From: Segatella albensis DSM 11370 = JCM 12258
GTDB taxonomy: Bacteria; Bacteroidota; Bacteroidia; Bacteroidales; Bacteroidaceae
Assembly (NCBI RefSeq): GCF_000426565.1
Contig: NZ_AUFP01000001.1
Location: 124,001-188,000 of the forward strand
Length of the DNA stretch: 64,000 nucleotides
Reading direction: 5' to 3'
The translations under genes were made by a program, and so were the position numbers. Of the stretch, positions 32,996 to 41,708 are shown one piece after another (positions within the stretch are counted from its first letter, which is position 1; the number at the start of each line of letters is the position of its first letter). The notes under the pieces were generated by a model that saw only the letters and a program-made list of their open reading frames with translations, was not told where the DNA came from and searched no databases.

Positions 32996-34690
32996 ATGAA
33001 GAAAGTTCTCGCATTAATTCTTATTACATTACCTGTAACTATGTTTACCTCTTGTTCTGGTGATGATAATACCACTATTATTAATAATGGTGGTGGAGGA
33101 GGTAGTGTTAGTAATACCAGTCTGGTCTTTAAAGCTGCAAAAGCCAATAATACGGACATAACCGGAGCAAAGGCAGTGGCTGTTGGACGAAAGTTGGGTG
33201 GAAACTCAGCATCGGCAAAAGATATGACCCGTGCTGAAGGTGATGTGAAAATCATCAACTCGTTGTTGAAAGCCTCTGACGATATGAAGTTCATTGAGGT
33301 GAAATATACCTTTGATGTAGAAGTTGCCGTGAAGGATGAAAACGGTAAGGAAGAAGATATCGATAAGGCTTCTGAAGAACAGAAGAAGGAGGTGAAGACT
33401 ATCATCGAACGTGTAAACTCGAGTATGAGAATTGTTCCTAACTTCATCTTCAATGTCGGTGACAACTATCTATGGCTGAGCAATTGCCGCTATGAAGTGC
33501 CTGACTATGATCAGATGGAAGAATCACCGGTCAAGAAGATTCTGACGACAATCCGCGATGATTACAATGATTCTCATCGCAGTACACATGGCGGACAGTA
33601 TTTCATTCGTAAGAGTGATGGAGCCCTAGTTACTTGGGAAATAAAGGATGGTGCGCCGAACGACTTGGGTGACGGCTATAACCCTCAGAGTATGTTGAAT
33701 GGATGGCTCCATGCCGTAGGTAATCATATCTATGTACGTGAGGGCGGCTATGAGATAGACCACAACCATCCGAATGGTAGGGTGTTGCGTATCACGGATA
33801 ATGGAACCTCACTCAGCTATGAGGAGATCATTCCTGCCGTGGTTGAGAATAAATATGATGTAGCTCATATCCTTCCTGCGGGTAATAATTTAGGGGTGGT
33901 TTGTCGCGAAAAGGTAATGGACAGAGGAGAAGAAAAACTGTTCCCTGTACCTTATATATATAATACATCCACCAATAAGTTGACTCGTCTTGTTATCCCG
34001 GAGGCTGATAAAAATGACGTAAACACTCGTTGGTCGTTGATAACTATTGCCGGTGAATTCTATGCGATACGTAACCATCATCAACCAGACGGTCATCCGG
34101 AAGATCCTAATAGGATGGACTTCTATAGTGTAAATGTCAATGATGCAACGGTCGGCACAATGTTGTATAGTACACCGATGCAGATTGGTATAATCTTTGA
34201 TGATGACAAATTCTTTGCCAAGGGTTTTGCTACCACAGAGTCCACCTTTAAGTTTATCATGAACGATGACGGACAGGTACCACCAAAGCGCATTATGTGT
34301 ATCTTCAATCCGAAGGCCAGCGGTGATGATGTCTTTGTGATGCATGAATTACCAGCCCATTATCCGGGTAGTATCAACGAATATATCAATGGCATAGCAT
34401 GTGGTGATGTGGATAACGATGGCTTCTATATTTGTGATATCAACAAGAATGCAGCAGTGCGTGTAAACTTAGACTGGAGTAGAGCTTCTCAATATCAATC
34501 TCTCGAACGCAAATTCGTTCATTTTGAAGCTGCAAATATGTCTATCAAGTATGAGGCAACGACGAGTGATGGCCAAAAGATAGCCCTTTGGGTTCCTATC
34601 GTTGGAGAAAATCAAGGTAAGGTAACTGTTTTGACAGGTGATAATGGTGAAAACTATGATATCGACGTGGTTTTGAATATGGATAAATAA
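32996..34690 (+). CDS. lipoprotein of unknown function, 564 residues
   Basis: A secreted lipoprotein with lipobox MFTSC (Cys near residue 19), then SGDDNTTIINN and a Gly-rich linker (GGGGGS) before the folded part. Residues 60-130 form a charged region (VKDENGKEEDIDKASEEQKKEV); the remainder has repeated beta-type segments such as NHIYVREGGYEIDHNHPNGRVLRI, suggestive of a beta-propeller. I do not recognise the family. The start at 32996 is chosen because an in-frame ATG at 32966 lies inside the promoter box. It stands alone, with its own promoter and terminator. Confidence 0.85.
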   Translation: MKKVLALILITLPVTMFTSCSGDDNTTIINNGGGGGSVSNTSLVFKAAKANNTDITGAKAVAVGRKLGGNSASAKDMTRAEGDVKIINSLLKASDDMKFIEVKYTFDVEVAVKDENGKEEDIDKASEEQKKEVKTIIERVNSSMRIVPNFIFNVGDNYLWLSNCRYEVPDYDQMEESPVKKILTTIRDDYNDSHRSTHGGQYFIRKSDGALVTWEIKDGAPNDLGDGYNPQSMLNGWLHAVGNHIYVREGGYEIDHNHPNGRVLRITDNGTSLSYEEIIPAVVENKYDVAHILPAGNNLGVVCREKVMDRGEEKLFPVPYIYNTSTNKLTRLVIPEADKNDVNTRWSLITIAGEFYAIRNHHQPDGHPEDPNRMDFYSVNVNDATVGTMLYSTPMQIGIIFDDDKFFAKGFATTESTFKFIMNDDGQVPPKRIMCIFNPKASGDDVFVMHELPAHYPGSINEYINGIACGDVDNDGFYICDINKNAAVRVNLDWSRASQYQSLERKFVHFEAANMSIKYEATTSDGQKIALWVPIVGENQGKVTVLTGDNGENYDIDVVLNMDK

Positions 34691-34698
34691 AAAAAAGG

Positions 34699-34726
34699 CC
34701 CTGAGTTTAAATAAACTCAGGGTTTT
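34699..34726 (+). terminator. intrinsic terminator
   Basis: CCCTGAGTTTA (34699-34709) and TAAACTCAGGG (34712-34722) form an 11-bp stem with a 2-base loop, followed by TTTT. It ends the lipoprotein gene. Confidence 0.93.
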
Positions 34727-34860
34727 CTGTATATATATATTTCCTACCCAATAATCCATTTGCTTCCCGGTATGTCAATCATCATAGTTTCCATGAATGG
34801 GAATTTTAAAGCGAGCTATTTATACGTTCTTCTTAATTTTATACTAATTAACACGAAATT

Positions 34861-35160
34861 TCTTTCAATGTTTAATTTTCCATCGCTGAAAGGTGCTCAT
34901 AACTCGCGAATTCTGAATTAATGATCGATTGATTATGAAAACCTAAGCTACAGTCAAAACACAACCTACTGATTTTCAAATAGTTACATTTTCTATTACC
35001 AATTATATCATCAAAATATACAGGATATATCAGTTTCTTCAGTTAACTACGTAACACTACATGCCTATTCACATCAGTATATGCAGTTAACTTCGTAAGC
35101 AGATGAAGTTAACTGCGTTCAAAAAAGGAAGTATTTATCTTCCTCAAAACATGTTTTTGG
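34861..35160. repeat. dispersed intergenic repeat element, copy A
   Basis: About 300 bases homologous to 59064-59373. The left part begins TCTTTCAATGTTTAATTTTC and keeps matching for at least 60 bases. Exactly 180 bases further lies the first AGTTAACT motif (35041), then motifs at 35085 (+44) and 35107 (+22); the offsets are the same in copy B. GCAGTTAACTTC (35084-35095) and GAAGTTAACTGC (35106-35117) form a 12-bp hairpin with a 10-base loop. No frame or transposase is present. It fills most of the 715-base gap 34691-35405; the rest shows nothing recognisable. Confidence 0.88.
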
Positions 35161-35405
35161 GACCATATTTTATGTTTTCCGAGAAATTTGGAGACGACAC
35201 ATTCTCTAAATGACGGAAAAAGTCTGCATCTTTTATTTTAACATTCACGATTTTAGCGTTAAATATATTAACACTAAGCAAAAGGAACAAGAATAGATTA
35301 TTTTATTACAATTATTCACCAAAGTGAAGGTTGTGCGCTTATTACGCCTTAACCTTCACTTTATTACTATTTATCTGCACTAATTAGAAAATCCTTATGA
35401 GCACC

Positions 35406-35792
35406 TTAATGATGTAGACTGGCCATAGGTTTCATGCCCACTTCGATACATAGGCGACCCTCCTCCAAGCTAGAGCACTCATGGTCACTCGTAATACCGG
35501 CTTGAGCGTACTGTTTGCGCTCTTCACCCATCAGCCCTGGCGCGTGTCCGTCAATGGGCTTACCCGCCTTACGGGCGGCCTCGAGTTTGGCCATCACCTG
35601 CGTACCGATAATGGAGGCAAGGGCCGTAGCGGTGAACACACTGCCACTTGGCATGCCGGGCAAGGCACTGAAAACAGCGGGGTTCACGGCCAGAATGTAG
35701 GCCATGGTCAGAAACGTAGTGATACCCGCTAGGATCTCCGCCTTAATGCTATGCTTCTGAGAGTCGAAGCCAAAAAGTTTAGATATAATCAT
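35406..35792 (-). pseudogene. chimeric remnant: NCS2 purine permease N-terminus joined to adenine deaminase fragment
   Basis: The 128-residue frame is two unrelated pieces. Residues 1 to about 65 match the start of an NCS2/AzgA-type purine permease (LFGFDSQKHSIKAEILAG, MAYILAVNPAVFSALPGMPS, FTATALASIIGT). From VMAKLEAARKAGKPIDGHAPG onward (about 67-115) it is the middle of an adenine deaminase (GITSDHECSSLEEGRLCIE). Both families have Val-Met-Ala at this point, so the join may be a short-homology deletion. Neither half has its active core. The stretch 35521-35580 has 40 G or C of 60, richer than the surroundings. A promoter box is present at 35933-35940. Confidence 0.82.
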
Positions 35793-35932
35793 CGTTTTAG
35801 AAATTTTTGTTCATTCTTATGAGTAGATCCACACAAGTGCTATAAGCACTACTGAAAAATGTAACTATCAATCAAATACGTTCCGTGATTCCCACTATGT
35901 CATGAAGAGCGATGAAATCGCAATTCTAGTGC

Positions 35933-35940
35933 CAAATATA
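35933..35940 (-). promoter_or_regulatory. -7 box upstream of the chimeric remnant
   Basis: Minus strand TATATTTG followed by G, with CTTG 19 bases upstream (35960-35963). It gives a leader of about 135 bases that includes small hairpins (AGTGC/GCACT and GCGAT/ATCGC). This is probably the surviving permease promoter. Nothing else was seen in 35793-36054. Confidence 0.6.
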
Positions 35941-36054
35941 GAAAAAAAGCGTGGACTGTCAAGTTCTTTGTTCATTTTCTTACGTTTTGCTTTTATTTTT
36001 ACCATCATCCTATGTTAATCTACCAATATCTGTCCTCGTTTTACAGTTTTTTTG

Positions 36055-36062
36055 TAACTTTG
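36055..36062 (+). promoter_or_regulatory. -7 box of the Upf1-like helicase gene
   Basis: TAACTTTG followed by TACACAA and the ATG at 36070. The transcription start is predicted at or next to the ATG. Confidence 0.65.
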
Positions 36063-36069
36063 TACACAA

Positions 36070-37983
36070 ATGAGTCAACAAGAATCTTCAATACAAACAC
36101 TCCAGAGGCAGCGGATGCTCCTGCAGATGGAATATTACACGGAAAAGGAGGCCTTCAGGAAGCAAACCGAAACGATGGGATTGCAACGGAAGGTGAAACG
36201 TGGTGATGCTTGGTTTCCGTTACAGGTGGGAAAGAGTTTCTATAATTCTCTCAACCAGATGGCAATAGAAATTACGCGTACTGCTGATCTGGAGGTGGAA
36301 CATAACTTTGAATTTGGTCGACCTGTAGCTTTCTTTCGCGTAGATGAGAAAAACAAACTGAGTTACTTTAATTTTACCGGTACGGTAAGTTATGTTGATG
36401 GTGACCGCATGGTAGTATTAATTCCTGACGGTGGACAGGCTATCGACATACAGGGATGCTCGCAACCGGTTGGTATCCAATTGTTCTTCGATGAAACCAG
36501 TTACAAACTCATGTTTGATGCTCTCGACCGTGCTATCAAGGCAAAAGGTAACCGATTGGCTCATTTGCGTGACCTCTTTTACTCTCAACAAAAAGCGGAA
36601 AGGTTCTCTTTCGCTGCTACGAAGTTTCCCTGGTTGAACCCTTCTCAGGAGAAAGCCGTCAACGAAATTCTATGGGCTAAGGATGTAGAGGTGGTCCATG
36701 GTCCTCCCGGTACCGGTAAGACCACTACCCTTGTCGAAGCCATCAACGAGGTATTGATGCGCGAAAGTCAGGTGCTGGTTTGTGCACAAAGTAATATGGC
36801 TGTAGACTGGATCTGCGAGAAACTCGTGGATAGGGGTATCAATGTGTTACGTATCGGAAATCCTACAAAGGTCAACGATAAGATGCTCTCATTTACTTAT
36901 GAGCGGAGATTCGAAGCTCATCCTGATTATCCTCAACTGTGGGCGATCAGGAAAGCTATCCGTGAACTGAGACAACATAGGAAGGGACATCATGAAGATT
37001 TCCACCAAAAGTTAGACCGCCTGAAAGGACGTGCTACGGAAATAGAGATAAAGATCAACGCGGAATTATTTGGCGAAGCTCGCGTCATAGCCTCAACACT
37101 TGTAGGATCAGCCAACAGACTGCTCGATGGTATGAAGTTCGGTACACTTTTCATCGATGAAGCGGCTCAGGCACTGGAAGCTGCCTGCTGGATACCGATG
37201 CGAAGAGCTTATCGAGTGATCTTCGCCGGTGACCATTGTCAGTTGCCTCCAACTGTGAAGAGTATCGCTGCTCTGAAAGCGGGATTAGGAAAGACGCTGA
37301 TGGAACGTATCGTGGAGAACAAACCGGAGGTGGTGACATTGTTGAAAGTGCAATATCGCATGAACGAAAAGATCATGCGATTCTCCAGTGACTGGTTCTA
37401 TCATGGTGAGGTGCAGAGTGCTCCGCAAATCAAATACCGGGGCATTCTCGACTACGATGAACCGATGATGTGGATTGATCCTAACACAGAAGCTGAAAGA
37501 ACTGGTATCGACATTGAGGAGGAGCCGCTCAAGGAGCAGTTCGTAGGTGAAAGTTTCGGACGAGTAAACAGAGGTGAGGCGGAGTTGACGCTGAATGTCT
37601 TGCAGGATTATTTCCAGAAAATAGGGAAACAACGTATCCTTGACGAGCAGATTGATGTGGGCGTCATCTCACCTTATCGTGCTCAGGTACAGTATCTGCG
37701 AAAACTTATTAGAAAAAAGGAGTTCTTCAAACCTTACCGTCGACTGATAACGGTAAACACCGTGGATGGATTCCAAGGACAGGAACGCGATGTGATTATG
37801 ATCTCTATGGTAAGGGCCAACGACGATGGACAAATCGGATTCCTGCGTGATCTGCGAAGAATGAATGTTGCCATAACGCGTGCCCGGATGAAACTGATCA
37901 TCCTGGGCGACAAGGAGACGTTATGTCATCATCCTTTCTATAAGAAACTATGGGAATACATCCACGATGATGTAAACTTATAG
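36070..37983 (+). CDS. SF1B helicase, IGHMBP2/Upf1-like
   Basis: A 637-residue ATP-dependent DNA/RNA helicase. After an N-terminal beta-rich region (about 60-150) come Walker A HGPPGTGKTTT (about 209-219), CAQSNMAVDWICEKL, LFIDEAAQALE, GDHCQLPPTV and the C-terminal TVDGFQGQERDVIMIS and NVAITRARMKLIILGD motifs. A coiled, charged insert (RELRQHRKGHHEDFHQKLDR) sits between motifs Ia and II, as in Upf1-like enzymes. The substrate and pathway are unknown. It has its own promoter and converges on the hydrolase gene 20 bases away. Confidence 0.92.
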   Translation: MSQQESSIQTLQRQRMLLQMEYYTEKEAFRKQTETMGLQRKVKRGDAWFPLQVGKSFYNSLNQMAIEITRTADLEVEHNFEFGRPVAFFRVDEKNKLSYFNFTGTVSYVDGDRMVVLIPDGGQAIDIQGCSQPVGIQLFFDETSYKLMFDALDRAIKAKGNRLAHLRDLFYSQQKAERFSFAATKFPWLNPSQEKAVNEILWAKDVEVVHGPPGTGKTTTLVEAINEVLMRESQVLVCAQSNMAVDWICEKLVDRGINVLRIGNPTKVNDKMLSFTYERRFEAHPDYPQLWAIRKAIRELRQHRKGHHEDFHQKLDRLKGRATEIEIKINAELFGEARVIASTLVGSANRLLDGMKFGTLFIDEAAQALEAACWIPMRRAYRVIFAGDHCQLPPTVKSIAALKAGLGKTLMERIVENKPEVVTLLKVQYRMNEKIMRFSSDWFYHGEVQSAPQIKYRGILDYDEPMMWIDPNTEAERTGIDIEEEPLKEQFVGESFGRVNRGEAELTLNVLQDYFQKIGKQRILDEQIDVGVISPYRAQVQYLRKLIRKKEFFKPYRRLITVNTVDGFQGQERDVIMISMVRANDDGQIGFLRDLRRMNVAITRARMKLIILGDKETLCHHPFYKKLWEYIHDDVNL

Positions 37984-38003
37984 AACTTGAGAAAGTCTTT
38001 GTA

Positions 38004-38861
38004 TCAGTTCTTCTTTTTGCAATCTTTACGACCGCAACATTTCAGAGTCTGCTGAAGGTAGTCTGCTGCAAGATGTGCAGCCTCAGCAACATGTCCACCG
38101 AATCCATGGTCACATGAGTTCAGCAGATGGAATTCACTATCCTTGATGACATAATGGAAACGCTGACCATAGGTATAAGGTACGATACGGTCGGTGTTGC
38201 CATGAAGGATAATCGCTTTACCGGTATATTTCATGGCTGTCTCGTAGATAGGAAGTGTGATGGCAGTTTTCACAAAGTTACCTCCTAACGAGCGACCACC
38301 AAACAGTTTTATCTCAGCAGGTGGATTGTAAGGATCATACTGGGCACCAAAGGTGTTCCCACGTAGGGCATCTTCTCGGAGAACTGCTGCCGGAGCCATC
38401 AGACAGATAGCCTTGATTTTCTCGACACCCATATTTCCTGCTGTCATCGCAGTAACGACGCCACCTTGTGAATGACCCGCCATTCCTATCTTTGAAACAT
38501 AAGGTAATGCTGCAACATAGTCATATACCTTTTGTGCATCAATGAGTTCATTGGGTACCGTCATATCCTGGAATCTTCCTTCACTTTGGCCATGACCGTT
38601 GAAATCGAAACGGATACTGGCAATGCCTCGCTTCTCCAGACTATCTGCGAGATTCGTAAGCAAGGGTTCATTCTTGTTACCCATAAAGCCATGACAGATG
38701 ATAACCATAGGGACGCGCTGTCCTTGATGGATTTTTGGAGTTTGGATAATGGCATCCAGTTGTCCGTGGTCGCCTGTGATTTTCACATTTTCAGAAATAG
38801 CATACGCATGAAGGGTAGCTAATGCCATGACAGCAAAAGCAAACAATCTAAGTTTTTTCAT
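38004..38861 (-). CDS. secreted alpha/beta hydrolase (cinnamoyl/feruloyl-esterase-like)
   Basis: A 285-residue hydrolase with signal peptide MKKLRLFAFAVMALATLHAYA. The oxyanion-side CHGFMGNKNE, nucleophile elbow GHSQGG, Asp in HGNTDRIVPY and His in SCDHGFGG complete the triad. The pattern FDFNGHGQSEG and a short cap region resemble rumen cinnamoyl esterases of the Est1E type, which would release ferulate from plant wall, but a general esterase or peptidase role cannot be excluded. A Cys-rich tail (CCGRKDCKKKN) is unusual. A TATCTTTG box at 38884-38891 drives it. Confidence 0.85.
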   Translation of the reverse strand: MKKLRLFAFAVMALATLHAYAISENVKITGDHGQLDAIIQTPKIHQGQRVPMVIICHGFMGNKNEPLLTNLADSLEKRGIASIRFDFNGHGQSEGRFQDMTVPNELIDAQKVYDYVAALPYVSKIGMAGHSQGGVVTAMTAGNMGVEKIKAICLMAPAAVLREDALRGNTFGAQYDPYNPPAEIKLFGGRSLGGNFVKTAITLPIYETAMKYTGKAIILHGNTDRIVPYTYGQRFHYVIKDSEFHLLNSCDHGFGGHVAEAAHLAADYLQQTLKCCGRKDCKKKN

Positions 38862-38883
38862 TATAGATATTTTAAGTTTTACG

Positions 38884-38891
38884 CAAAGATA
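38884..38891 (-). promoter_or_regulatory. -7 box of the alpha/beta hydrolase gene
   Basis: Minus strand TATCTTTG followed by CG, about 22 bases before the ATG at 38861. The divergent susC promoter is 66 bases away. Confidence 0.7.
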
Positions 38892-38956
38892 TAGCTAAAT
38901 TGTCTATTATGTAACAAAAATATCATTTTCTTAACACCAAATAGCAATATTTTTTA

Positions 38957-38964
38957 TATCTTTG
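38957..38964 (+). promoter_or_regulatory. -7 box of the second susCD operon
   Basis: TATCTTTG followed by AA, 24 bases before the ATG at 38989. It overlaps an in-frame ATG at 38962, which is therefore not the start. Confidence 0.7.
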
Positions 38965-38988
38965 AACCGTCATCTGATTAGCTATAAT

Positions 38989-41706
38989 ATGAGAATTAAT
39001 TATTTACTACTATTGGGATTGTTACCAATAACGGCAAATGCTCAAAAGAGACATCCCCAAACAATACTTGCTGACTCAGCAATCATTTCGGTACATCCTT
39101 ATCAGAAAGGATCTGCTGACATCATTGATGAAAGTCGCATGAACAAGGGTCTTATCATAAACTCACTGGAAGCTCTCAGCGGACAGGCTGCCGGTGTAAA
39201 CGTTTCGTCAAATGGCTCGAGTCATATGGCTATGCTTAGTTCTGTTCGTGTACGAGGAACGACTTCGCTGACAGGAGGCAACGACCCTCTTGTCATCATC
39301 GATGGCGTATATAGTGACATTTCAACGCTGAACAGTATTTATCCGGCTGATATCCAAAGTTTCACAATCCTGAAGAATGCTTCGGAAACGGCTTTATATG
39401 GTTCCCGAGGGGCTTCCGGTGTGATACAAGTGACGACAAAGAAGGGACTCGGAAGTAAATTTCATATCTCGTATGATGGTAATATGGGTGTGCAAAGTGT
39501 GTATAAATATCTGGATATGTTATCCGGAGATGGCTATCGGACGACCGCACAGAGGCTCGGACTGGACTACGAGGACGGAGGATATCATACGGATTTCCAA
39601 AAGGCTATCAGCAGAACCGGGATGATACAAAACCATCATATTGCTTTTAGTGGCGGTGGCGAGAATTCCAACTATCGTGCTTCTCTCGCTCTAATGAAAC
39701 AAAATACGATCATCAGAAAACATGACAATGCTAACTTTGCTGCAAAAGTGGACTTGCAGCAAAAGGCTTTCGATGACATCATGACCATCGACTTCGGGGT
39801 CTTCGGAAGTAGCATGAAGAAGGAGGGTATCTATGATAAACAGAAGCTCTTCTATTCGGCAGCTACACAAAACCCTACGTTTCCTAATGGGAAGAATGCA
39901 AATGGTGGATGGGACAGAAACTCTTCGGCTTCACAAATTGGAAATCCTTTGGCTCTGCTCCATGAACAAGACCACAACAAGATGCTCAACTTCAACACCC
40001 ATATGGCTTTCTCTTTTGACCTGGGACAAGACTGGGACTTGAAGTTTTTTGGCTCGTACAGTTATAATTCTATAGAAAATGCACAATATCTCCCTACATG
40101 GGTATGGGCACAGGGACAGGCGTATCGGTCGGAAGTGAAAAATGAGGACTGGCTGGGTAATGCGCAACTGAATTATCATCATACCTTTGTAAATGGTAAC
40201 AAGATAGAGGTAAACTTACTCGGGGAATATCAAAAGAGAAATCAAAGGGGATTCTTCACGACGGTAAAGGGGTTCTCGAACAATGATTTCGGCTATGATA
40301 ACATGAAGGCGGGAAGTACCCTTCCCTATGGAGGAACGGGAAGCGACTACGAGGATCCGGCTTTGGCTTCGGCAATGTTCCTGATAAAGTATTCTTTTCA
40401 TGATGTTGTTGAACTTACCGGAAATGCCAGAGCTGATGGGTCGTCTATGTTCGGTAATGGCAACAAATGGGGATTTTTCCCTTCTATCTCTACTTCTTGG
40501 GATGTATACAAGACGTTCAGTAAACTGAGAAGTCTGAGATGGTTGTCGGCATTCTCTGTACGATCGGGATATGGTCTCTCGGGAAATACGGGGGGTATAG
40601 AGTCGTATAACTCTCTGTTCTTGTTGAATCCTAATGGTCTGATCAGTTGGAATGGAACACCAACGACAACACTTGGAACGACATCCAACACCAATCCTAA
40701 CCTTAAATGGGAGACAAGGGCTTCCTTTAACATCGGTGCTGATATGGGATTCCTAAGCAACAGAATCGTCCTTACCGCTGAATATTATTACAGCAGAACA
40801 AGGGATATGCTTTATATGTATGATGTGCCTGTACCTCCATTTATTTACAATAAACTATTGGCAAATCTAGGAAGCATGAGTAATAGTGGTCTTGAGTTGG
40901 GTATCGGATTGACTCCTATCCAGAAAAAAGACATGGAACTCAACATCAACCTAAACGTTTCTTTCCAGAAGAACAAACTGATTTCTCTTAGTGGAAACTA
41001 TGAGGGTACACATCTGTCTGCACCGGAGCACACAAGCATAGGAAGTCTTGACGGTGCAGGATTCCATGGAGGTAACAACAATATCGTATACCAGATCATC
41101 GGTCAACCTCTAGGTGTATTCTATCTGCCTCATTGCACCGGACTTACCAAGAACGCTGACGGAAGTTATAGTTATGAGATCGCTGACTTGGACAATGATA
41201 AAGTCATCGATGTTGCCGATGGCAAAGACCGATACATAGCAGGACAAGCTACACCAAAGATGACTCTCGGTTCTAATGTAAGTTTTAGATATAAGGACTT
41301 TGACATTTCTCTCCAGATAAACGGAGCTTTCGGACATAAGATATACAATGGTACATCACTTACCTATATGAATATGAATAGTTTTCCAGAATATAATGTG
41401 ATGAAAAAGGCACCTGAGACCAATATAAAAGATCAGGTCGCTACAGACTATTGGCTGGAAAGAGGTGACTATCTGAACTTTGACTATTTAACCTTGGGAT
41501 GGAATGTTCCTATCAGGAATTTGTCTAAATATATCAGTAATCTAAGACTCTCGCTGTCTGTGAACAACATTGCTACCATCACATCATATAGTGGATTGAC
41601 TCCTATGATAAACAGTTATGTTGTGGACAACACCTTGGGTATCGATGACAAACGTAATTACCCATCTTATCGTTCGTTTAGTTTTGGTCTCTCAATTCAA
41701 TTTTAA
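38989..41706 (+). CDS. SusC/RagA-like TonB-dependent transporter, short form
   Basis: A 905-residue outer-membrane transporter. The signal peptide MRINYLLLLGLLPITANAQ is followed within about 55 residues by the plug domain (NSLEALSGQAAGVNVSS, SVRVRGTTSLTGGNDPLVIIDGV, GSRGASGVIQVTTKKG) and then the barrel, ending FSFGLSIQF with a terminal Phe. The N-terminal carboxypeptidase-regulatory-like domain found in most SusC proteins, including the one at 18950-22246, is absent. It pairs with the SusD-like gene 2 bases downstream. No glycoside hydrolase is adjacent, so the substrate may not be a glycan. Confidence 0.93.
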   Translation: MRINYLLLLGLLPITANAQKRHPQTILADSAIISVHPYQKGSADIIDESRMNKGLIINSLEALSGQAAGVNVSSNGSSHMAMLSSVRVRGTTSLTGGNDPLVIIDGVYSDISTLNSIYPADIQSFTILKNASETALYGSRGASGVIQVTTKKGLGSKFHISYDGNMGVQSVYKYLDMLSGDGYRTTAQRLGLDYEDGGYHTDFQKAISRTGMIQNHHIAFSGGGENSNYRASLALMKQNTIIRKHDNANFAAKVDLQQKAFDDIMTIDFGVFGSSMKKEGIYDKQKLFYSAATQNPTFPNGKNANGGWDRNSSASQIGNPLALLHEQDHNKMLNFNTHMAFSFDLGQDWDLKFFGSYSYNSIENAQYLPTWVWAQGQAYRSEVKNEDWLGNAQLNYHHTFVNGNKIEVNLLGEYQKRNQRGFFTTVKGFSNNDFGYDNMKAGSTLPYGGTGSDYEDPALASAMFLIKYSFHDVVELTGNARADGSSMFGNGNKWGFFPSISTSWDVYKTFSKLRSLRWLSAFSVRSGYGLSGNTGGIESYNSLFLLNPNGLISWNGTPTTTLGTTSNTNPNLKWETRASFNIGADMGFLSNRIVLTAEYYYSRTRDMLYMYDVPVPPFIYNKLLANLGSMSNSGLELGIGLTPIQKKDMELNINLNVSFQKNKLISLSGNYEGTHLSAPEHTSIGSLDGAGFHGGNNNIVYQIIGQPLGVFYLPHCTGLTKNADGSYSYEIADLDNDKVIDVADGKDRYIAGQATPKMTLGSNVSFRYKDFDISLQINGAFGHKIYNGTSLTYMNMNSFPEYNVMKKAPETNIKDQVATDYWLERGDYLNFDYLTLGWNVPIRNLSKYISNLRLSLSVNNIATITSYSGLTPMINSYVVDNTLGIDDKRNYPSYRSFSFGLSIQF

Positions 41707-41708
41707 AG

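Noticed and set aside
34861..35160. Complete insertion sequence
   Set aside because: No transposase frame, no long terminal inverted repeats and no clear target duplication were seen.
35793..35932. Purine riboswitch in the leader of the permease remnant
   Set aside because: Only small hairpins are visible; the conserved purine aptamer core was not found.
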